A program made the translations under genes and the position numbers. A stretch of DNA of 6,038 nt, taken from NCBI GenBank assembly GCA_013044065.1, contig JABEVA010000047.1, positions 1-6,038 of the forward strand. Reading direction: 5' to 3'. This document shows, piece after piece, positions 1-6,038 of the stretch (the stretch's first letter is position 1; each line of letters begins with the position of its first letter). Origin of the DNA: Phycisphaerae bacterium. GTDB taxonomy: Bacteria > Planctomycetota > Phycisphaerae > WQYP01. The notes under the pieces were generated by a model. The model was not told the origin of the DNA, made no database searches, and saw nothing but the letters and a program-made list of their open reading frames with translations.

Positions 1-795
1 CAACAGCACTACTTCGCGCTGGCCTCCGGGCGGGAGATCAAAGGTGGAATGCAGGGCGGCGCAGGGGTCCAAGCCTACGCCAAGGCGTCCGGAAAGACGG
101 GAATAGCCCATGGCCGCGGGTGCTTCCGGACCGCCGTTGCGGCCCAGAAATTCAGTGCGGTCGCCGCAAAGGGTGCGGTTGGCCTCGCTGCTTTCCACAA
201 AGGCGACATGGTTACTCCAGTCGCCGTTCCAGAGATTGGCCGCAAAGATGGTTCCGGTTTGTTCGTCGAGTTCGGTAAGAATGTGCAGGGCGTTGGTATC
301 GCGATGTTCGCCCAGGGTCCATTCCCAATACCCCATGACGGAAATGCGTCGGGGGCGATCGGATTTGTTGGTAAGCTTGAGGACATTGAATTTCACCGGC
401 TTATCCACGGCTACGTAGACCCAAAGTTCGGATTCGATGCGCTGGTGGGTGCGATGGAACACGCTGTAACCAAAACCATGGCGTACCACGCATGGCGATG
501 CGACTGGCACCGGCCCCGGCGTTGGCGACCAGAACGCGCCACTCTGATCATCGCGGATATAAATAGCCTCACCGGAAACATCACTGACCGGATCGTTGTA
601 CCACGGGGTCAGGCGGAATTCGTGGGCATTGCCGGCCCAGGTATAGGCTCCGCCGCGCTCGCTGATGACGGTTCCGAATGACTCGTTGGCCAGGACGTTG
701 CACCACGGGGCCGGTGTGGGACGGTCGGGCGAGATGTTCATGACATATTCACGGTGGTCCGGGGTCAGGCCGCCGATGGAATTGAAGAACTGCAG
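1..795 (-). other. Second GH94-type N-terminal beta-sandwich module, cut by the window edge
   Basis: Residues about 1748-2012 open with LQFFNSIGGLTPDHREYVMN and contain the GH94 family signatures PWCNVLANESFGTVISERGG, YTWAGNAHEFRLTPWYNDP (W1800, W1812) and GEAIYIRDD. These are followed by beta-rich sequence (VAVDKPVKFNVLKLTN, RRISVMGYWEWTLGEHRD) running to the window edge at PPGGQREVVLL. This module matches ordinary GH94 disaccharide phosphorylases better than the first copy does. In the family it leads directly into the (alpha/alpha)6 catalytic domain that shortens the glucan by phosphorolysis. That domain lies outside the window, so its catalytic residues cannot be checked. Confidence 0.82.
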
Positions 796-3700
796 ATCCG
801 GGCGTTCCGGGGGCGGCAAGCGTCGTGGTTCCGGAAAGGGCTGGGTCACCGGCACGAGCCGGCCTGGTGGCACCTCCACGTATTGCCCGGAATCGCGTAT
901 TTGCCGCTCCAGACCGGAGGTAGAGTCATTAAGCACTACGGTGGCCACGGCCAGCAGCAAGGTGCGGTCATCCTCGGAAAGTTGATCTGATCGGCGCACG
1001 AAAATTCCGCCTGGTCGATCCAGGAGTTTATTTTCCGGTCCGGCGGCGATCATATCCATAATCTGCTGGTGGAGGGCTTGTCGGTACACGGAGGAATCTT
1101 CGATCCAGATCATCATATCCACCGGCAAACCTTTGAGCCGCCAGTACGCATGGGCCTGAATCACTTTACGCACCAGGGCCAGATGATCGGCATTGGCCAC
1201 CCGGAGCAGGAAAATCGGGACATCTCCGGAAATACCAAAGCCCCACAACCCGGATTGGCCGGCGCGGTTGGCCCGTATGAACTGGGCGGCTCCACGGTAA
1301 AGCGGCCCGCCGTACACCAAGGGGCCAGCGAGACGACCAAATATCTGAGCGTCGGCTTCGGTGGCGTTGATCTGGCGCAGCAACACCTGCTGATAGGACC
1401 AAGCCATTTCCAGCACGCGATCGGTACAGCGTGAATCGTGATAACGGGCCAGCAAGGCCACGGCGTCGGTGCGGGAGCCGGCGATACCCACCACCAGATC
1501 CAGGATCGCGGTTTGGTCGGGCTGGAGCACAAATTCGCGGCGGATGGCGATGATGGGGTCCAGTACCGCGCCGGTGGTGTTGGAAAGTGAAGCGCTGGCG
1601 TCCATGGCCAGCGGGCGGGCGGGAGTGCGGCCACGCCCCACAAACTTCATGCGGTCGGTTTCCCATGAACAGGGTGCCGTGGTGGATCCATGCAAGACCA
1701 GGCTATGGAGCAGCCAGGGGGGAGTTTCCTCTTTGCTTCTGGCCCGCCGGGTGGCCAGCAGCCCGTTATACTCGCTGACGGCTTCGGTTTGTACAAATAA
1801 ATTGCCGAAGGCAGGATGGGATAGATCCGCATTGGGCGCTTGCAGCACCACTCCGGCGTAGGAGGTTACTTCCAGCCGGCGCGGGGTTTTCGACCGATTG
1901 GTGAGACGGATGCGCCGCAATTCCAGATCGTCCTCCGGCGACACCACCACCTGGGTGAAAGATTCAATGGCCCCATCACGCCTACGAAATTCCACCTTGC
2001 CCTCCGAAAAGGTGGCCTCATACGTGGAGGGTCGCCGCTGCACCGGTTGATGCGTGTTGGACCAGTAGAGGCCCGCATCAAGATCGCGAATGTAACAGAA
2101 CACGCCGCGGCAATCGCGTGTAAAATCCTCCCGCCAGCGGGTAAGGGCCACATTGCGGCACAGCGCCCGTGAGCCACCCGCGGCGGTGATCATCAGATGA
2201 TAACGACCGTTGGAGACCAGATGCACTTCGGGGACCGGAGTTTGGGCCGTATTAAACGACCGCCAGCCCGGCTCCTCTTGGAGCACGGGGCGCTGGGCCT
2301 GGGCTACTTCGCCGGCGTGCGGGAACACCGGCCGGCCTTGCGGGCTTCGTTCCTGGAGCAGGAAGTCTCCGGAGCGCAGCAGCGGGTCGGAGAGAAATCG
2401 GCGTTGCATGGGATGATTCAACAGGCAGGCCTCCAACCCGAGCAGGCTCATGCCCTGATGATGCGCCATAAAGGATTGCACCATGGCGGGTTCGCCGGCT
2501 TCGGGAAGGCGCGATGGGGTGTAATCCAGGGCTTCGTAAAAACCATAGCAGTGCAACATTCCCAAGCCCGCCAGCCGCCGGAGGTTGGCACAGGCGGCGG
2601 GCGGATTGATCAGCAGAGCCATGGCGCTGGCGTAGGGGGCAATGACGGTGTCTTCCGCCAAACGCCGCCGAAATCCCAGCCCCGGTACACCGAAGGCTTT
2701 GTATTGGTAATTGAGTTGGGCATCGGTGGCATTATAGCCGGACTCGGAAATACCCCAGGGGATGCCGCGCTGCCGGCCATATTCAATATTGCGCCGCACC
2801 ACCGCCCGATTCGTGGTGTCTAAAATGGTGTTGCGGTAGCTGGGCAGCACCAATTCCGGCATGAGGTATTCAAACATGGAGCCACTCCATGAAATGAGGG
2901 CGAGATCGCCGCCTGCACTGGTAAATTGCCGGCTCAGGCTGAACCAGTTTTCCTGCGGCAACTGGCCCAGCACAATGCCAATGTAGCTACATATTCTCGC
3001 TTCGGAGGCGAGCAAATCATAAAACCCGGCATCCATGCGGTTTTCCGTCACGCTAAAGCCAATCGAAAGCAATTTGCGGTTTCTGTCGTATAGAAACACA
3101 AAGTCCATGTTGGCCAACTGCGTACTTTCGTCGGCGAGCGTAAAAAGCGCTTTCATGCGGGCTTCGGCGGTGTGCAAGGTCTGTTCCAAAGCCTGGCGCA
3201 AATTGGCGGGTTGGGCCGGCGACTTGGACTTGGCGGTAAGATGGTCCATGATGGGGCCATCGGGCGGTCCGTTGGCTGAGGGGACTGCGGCCACCGCTGA
3301 CGAGGCACATAAGGCCAAGGCGCGGCGGCACAGGTCGGGCAGATCGGCAAGGGACGGGTTGGCGTTGAGTTGGTCGAGAATTTGGCTTAGGCCGGTTTCG
3401 CTGGACAAGACTGAGGATGTCGCCATCTGTTGCTGGGGCAGCGGAAAATTAAGCCACGGAGCCAGCGTGCGGAGCTCTTCCAGCAAGTCCGCGTGTTGGC
3501 GCTCTAAAGCCCGCAAGAACTCACCGGTGGGCCCGGCAATCCGGGAATGGTCGGCCAGAAACCCATGCAGATGGGTGTGGCTATCGCGGATGATGGCCAA
3601 ACATTGGGATAGTGTGCCGTGGGGGCGGTGATAGATCGACTGCAACTCAGCGCAAAGGGTCTTTGCGGCGGCCACCGAGGAGTCCGGGGTTGGTACCGGC

Positions 3701-6038
3701 TCCATGGAGGTCAGCGAATCCTGGATGGCCAAAAGCGTGGAATCCAGACCGTCGATAGCGCTGGGCCACCAGGCCCGATCGCCCGCCATGTCGCGCAGGG
3801 CCGCGGCCAGCACCAGCAAATGGGCCGCCAAATTACCGCTATCCACGGTGGAGACGTAGCGTGGGTTGAGAGGTGCCAGGGACAAAGTGTCATACCAGTT
3901 GAGCAAATGACCGCGATATTTTTCCAGTTTGCCCAGCGTATCAAAGGTACGGCGGGTGCGCAGGAGCAGGTTACCGGTGGATACCCATCCAAAATCGCGG
4001 GCGGCCACATTCGCCAGCAGGGCCAAGCCGATGTTGGTGGGTGAGGTGCGATGGGCCAGCACGGCATTGGGAAATTGCTGAAAATTGTCGGGCGGAAGGT
4101 AGTGATCCTCGGCGGTGATATGGGTATCAAAATAGTTCCAAGTAGCGCGGGCCACCAGCAGCAAAAACCTGCGATCGGCCGGGTGCAGGTCCATGGCCCG
4201 GTCTGTTACGGGGCGGCTTAGCAGCCAGGCCACCACGGGCGAAACGATCCATATTGCCCCCAACAACAGAGCCAAAAGGCGCATGAGCATGGTGGAAGGC
4301 ATGGCCAAGCCCAACACCACCGCCAGCAAACCGACGGCAGGTCCGGCCCACATGGAGCGGAGAAAGTCGGGCAGGTGGATGCGGGCAACGGCCTGGGCGG
4401 CGGAACTGGTGCGCCATTCCAGCAGGCGGCGGCGCGTCAGGTACATCCGCGTGAGAGCTCGGATGGTGGCATCCAAGCTCAGCCGTGTGTGGTCGGGTAG
4501 AAAGGTCAATGACAGGCCGGCTTGAAGCAGATGCCGTCGCAGGTCTGCCAAGACACGCTGCACGTGCATAACCACACCGGTATGATCCGGTTTGTGAATA
4601 AGCCCCACCAGTGATCCCAGCAACCCCGGCAGCAGCAATACGCCGCCGATGGCGGCCATCCACAACGGGCCATTCGGCAACAGGCCGACCATAGTCAGCA
4701 TTACCACCAGCAGCAAGGCCGGAGGCACCAGGCTGCGGCGCAGATTGTCGAAGATTTTCCAGCGGGAAAAAAGCGACAGCACATTGCGTTGCCAGCGCAA
4801 GTCGGCATTTTTCACCCAAGGAAAAAGCCACGCCATAATTTGCCAGTCGCCGCGAATCCATCGATGTCGGCGGCCGGCATCCACGCTATAGTTCCACGGA
4901 TGGTCTTCAAAAAGGAGGACATCGCTGATCAACCCGGAGCGTACGTGGCAACCCTCCAACAGGTCGTGACTTAAAATGCGATTGGGGGCAAAGCGTCCGC
5001 GTTGCGACTGGTCAAAGGCATCCACATCGAGAATACCCTTGCCGATAAAAGACCCTTGGCCGAATAGATCCTGATACACATCCGAAACGGCCAGGGTATA
5101 AGGATCCACGCCCGCATCGCCGGTATAGAGGCGCGAAAACCAGGACCGGCCCGCGGAAGTCAGTTTGATGGCCACACGCGGCTGAAGGATGCCGTAGCCT
5201 TGCGTGACAATGCCGGTAACGGGGTCTAGCACCGGACGGTTGAGGGGATGGGCCATTGCTCCGATGAGTTCCGCCGCAGTGCCGCGGGGCAATTCGGTAT
5301 CGGTATCCAACGTAATAATGAACTGCACGCCCGGCAGGGCCGCCGTATCACCGACAGTGGTTAGAAAGGCATCGGCACTTCGCCCGCGTAAAAGCTCCAC
5401 CAGTTGGGTCAGCTTGCCGCGTTTGCGTTCATAGCCCATCCAGATTTTTTCCCGGGCATTCCATTGTCTTGGGCGATGGAACAGGTAGAAAGGCTCGCCA
5501 AAATCCTTGGCGAATCGCCGATTCAGGCCTTCAATGCCCTCCACCAGACGACGCAACAGGGCTTCGTCGCCGGGCAGCACCTGCTGGGTGGCGTCGGAAA
5601 AATCGGTGAGCAGACCCAGGAGGATATTTTTATCGCGGTTTGCCAGGTGCTTCACTTCAAGTGCATCGAGCAGATCAGCAACGTCCTGGGGACTGGTGAC
5701 AATGGTGGGGATCACGACCAGGGTGCGGTATTCATCCGGTACGTGCTTGGAAAAATCCATCCGCGGGAGAATGGATGGAGGAATCACCAGCATGACGAGA
5801 TAGTTGGCCAGCGCAACGGCAAGCTGGCTGGCGGCCAGCAAGGCGGCCAAGCCGGCAATGATGGTCCAAAGAGTCGGGCGGTAATCACCGGTGCCCCACA
5901 CCAGCAGGACCATTAAACCGACGGTCAACACGATAATCAAGCCATGGTAAAAGACCAGCGGGTGGTTACGCAAAATCCGGATGCTGCGCTGTGACGCGGG
6001 TACCTGCGCATGAAGCGTGGTTTCAAGTTCCCGCCGGC
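1..6038 (-). CDS. ndvB: Cyclic beta-1,2-glucan synthase (NdvB/ChvB/Cgs family), internal fragment lacking both ends
   Basis: This giant inner-membrane enzyme makes cyclic beta-1,2-glucan from UDP-glucose, performing chain elongation, length control and ring closure in one polypeptide. The frame runs uninterrupted for 2012 codons from base 6036 to base 1, with neither start nor stop in the window. Recognisable family signatures appear in the expected order: a paired membrane segment, a GT84 domain (GYERKRGK, LDTDTELPRG, SHDLLEG, RRHRWIRGDWQ), four more membrane segments, WNYFDTHITAEDHYLPPDN, RTSPTNIGLALL, NMDFVFLYD, SWSGSMFEYLMPE, GIPWGISESGYN, FYEALDYTPSR and MAHHQGMSLLG, then two GH94-type N-terminal modules. 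Full-length homologues are about 2800 residues, so roughly 70% is present. The missing C-terminus should hold the GH94 catalytic domain. No frameshift or internal stop was found, and the three GT84 motifs are intact, so this looks like a working gene. The family call is very secure. That the product is cyclic rather than linear is inferred from the family. Confidence 0.95.
802..1461 (-). other. Helical connector between the two GH94-type modules, with GISGD motif
   Basis: Residues about 1526-1745 are mainly helical in character (for example AWSYQQVLLRQINATEADAQ). They carry the family motif SGLWGFGISGDVPIFLLRV (D1605), then AHAYWRLKGLPVD. This stretch is regularly found between the tandem GH94-type modules of cyclic glucan synthases. 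The end of the segment (about 1715-1747) is proline-rich, with PPGRLVPVTQPFPEPRRLPPP, and looks like a flexible linker into the second sandwich module. No catalytic role can be assigned. Confidence 0.65.
1462..2244 (-). other. First GH94-type N-terminal (glycosyltransferase-36-like) beta-sandwich module
   Basis: Residues about 1265-1525 resemble the N-terminal supersandwich domain of GH94 phosphorylases. The module begins at PEVHLVSNGRYHLMITAAGG and contains the characteristic TRWREDFTRDCRGVFCYIRD. It continues with beta-rich sequence typical of the family (LELRRIRLTNRS, RRLEVTSYAGVVLQ, IAIRREFVLQPDQ) and ends near LVVGIAGSRTDA. In NdvB proteins this copy has no phosphorylase catalytic domain directly behind it, so it is probably structural or glucan-binding. 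Limits are approximate. Confidence 0.8.
2407..4179 (-). other. Glycoamylase-like / GH189 cyclisation domain
   Basis: Residues about 620-1210 correspond to the central domain of cyclic glucan synthases. In a Thermoanaerobacter enzyme this part alone closes linear beta-1,2-glucan into rings by transglycosylation, which founded family GH189. The N-terminal part has the conserved WNYFDTHITAEDHYLPPDN (from W633) and VDSGN (731-735). A weakly conserved helical stretch follows (about 740-965), then NMDFVFLYD (976-984) and the glycoamylase-like core: SWSGSMFEYLMPE (1049-1061), GIPWGISESGYN (1091-1102), GFYEALDYTPSR and AHHQGMS (1191-1197). Acidic residues in conserved motifs include E1056, E1098 and E1168. 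Which of them is catalytic cannot be decided from the sequence alone. Confidence 0.85.
4222..4728 (-). other. Four membrane segments between the GT84 and cyclisation domains
   Basis: Hydrophobic stretches lie at residues about 437-453 (VPPALLLVVMLTMVGLL), 457-480, 564-583 and 586-605. The first and second pairs are separated by about 80 mostly amphipathic, Arg-rich residues, including LTRMYLTRRRLLEW. With the pair upstream this gives six segments, the number and arrangement reported for Brucella Cgs. The even number keeps the GT84 and downstream domains on the same side of the membrane. Boundaries are by eye; no topology program was run. Confidence 0.75.
4747..5739 (-). other. GT84 glycosyltransferase domain (beta-1,2-glucan chain elongation)
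   Basis: Residues about 100-430 form a GT-A type processive glycosyltransferase domain that transfers glucose from UDP-glucose on the cytoplasmic side. It opens with the strand LVVIPTI (106-112), followed by LLTDFSDA (142-149). WMGYERKRGK (199-208) is a family hallmark. The metal/nucleotide-sugar binding DxD is D244-T-D246 within LDTDTELPRG. The likely catalytic aspartate is D358 in SHDLLEG. The R/QxxRW motif of processive synthases is R389-R-H-R392-W393, followed directly by IRGDWQ. All three motif classes needed for activity are intact. Motif roles come from the family; domain limits are estimated. Confidence 0.9.
5779..5940 (-). other. Membrane helices preceding the glycosyltransferase domain of the NdvB-like protein
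   Basis: Residues about 33-48 and 56-86 are strongly hydrophobic: LIIVLTVGLMVLLVW, then LWTIIAGLAALLAASQ and onward to VIPP. A short polar turn (GTGDYRP) separates them, and a basic stretch (QRSIRILRNHP) precedes them. They match the first pair of membrane segments described for Brucella Cgs, which anchor the enzyme just before its cytoplasmic glycosyltransferase domain. Exact helix boundaries are by eye. Confidence 0.8.

Noticed and set aside
49..681. Plus-strand open frame of about 210 codons
   Set aside because: It is antisense to the second GH94-type module, which carries clear family motifs. The plus-strand translation resembles nothing known.
1161..1666. Two further minus-strand open frames (about 160 and 166 codons) in the other two phases
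   Set aside because: Both are out of frame with the continuous coding frame and have Pro/Trp/Arg-rich translations without motifs; they are shadows of the first GH94-type module and connector.
2197..2823. Plus-strand open frame of about 208 codons
   Set aside because: It lies antisense to conserved codons of the cyclisation domain and the first GH94-type module. Its translation has no recognisable domain, and its openness follows from GC-biased third positions on the other strand.
3035..3631. Plus-strand open frame of about 198 codons
   Set aside because: It is antisense to the NMDFVFLYD region and the adjoining helical segment. Its Ser/Arg/Trp-rich composition is typical of an out-of-frame shadow.
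4127..4861. Minus-strand open frame of about 244 codons in a different phase
   Set aside because: It overlaps the true frame through the RxxRW motif and four membrane segments. Its Gly/Arg/His/Pro-rich translation has no domain, while the chosen frame has a full set of family motifs.
1..6038. Possible promoters, terminators, riboswitches or repeats inside the window
   Set aside because: Every base is in a continuous conserved coding frame. I saw no convincing inverted repeat with a T-tract, no tandem repeat array and no spacer-repeat pattern.

Overview
The whole window is the interior of one very large gene, read on the minus strand. A single reading frame stays open from base 6036 to base 1: 2012 codons with no stop. 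It encodes the central part of a cyclic beta-1,2-glucan synthase of the NdvB/ChvB/Cgs family. The start codon and N-terminal part lie beyond base 6038, and the stop codon and C-terminal part lie left of base 1. There is no intergenic DNA, so I see no promoter, terminator, RNA gene, mobile element or CRISPR array. Residue numbers in all entries count from the first complete codon (bases 6036-6034), not from the true N-terminus.

Layout from right to left, following the protein: two membrane helices (residues about 33-86); a processive GT84 glycosyltransferase domain with DTD, SHD and RxxRW motifs (about 100-430); four more membrane segments (about 437-605); a glycoamylase-like/GH189 cyclisation domain (about 620-1210); a first GH94-type N-terminal beta-sandwich module (about 1265-1525); a helical connector with a GISGD motif (about 1526-1745); and a second GH94-type sandwich module (about 1748 to the window edge). 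The missing C-terminus should carry the GH94 phosphorylase-like catalytic domain. Full-length family members run to roughly 2800 residues, so about 400 residues are probably missing at each end.

In this family one polypeptide does the whole job at the inner membrane. The GT84 domain extends a beta-1,2-glucan chain from UDP-glucose, the GH94 part trims it by phosphorolysis to control length, and the middle domain closes the ring by transglycosylation. The product is a periplasmic cyclic glucan linked to osmoadaptation and host interaction in characterised bacteria.

The enzyme family points to a bacterium, most likely Gram-negative. The DNA is moderately GC-rich, but the frame contains several TTA leucine codons and many TTT, TTG and AAT codons. 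That argues against a typical high-GC rhizobial genome, where the family is best known. I cannot name the taxon. Nothing here looks like a previously undescribed system; the interest lies in the host and in details of the enzyme.
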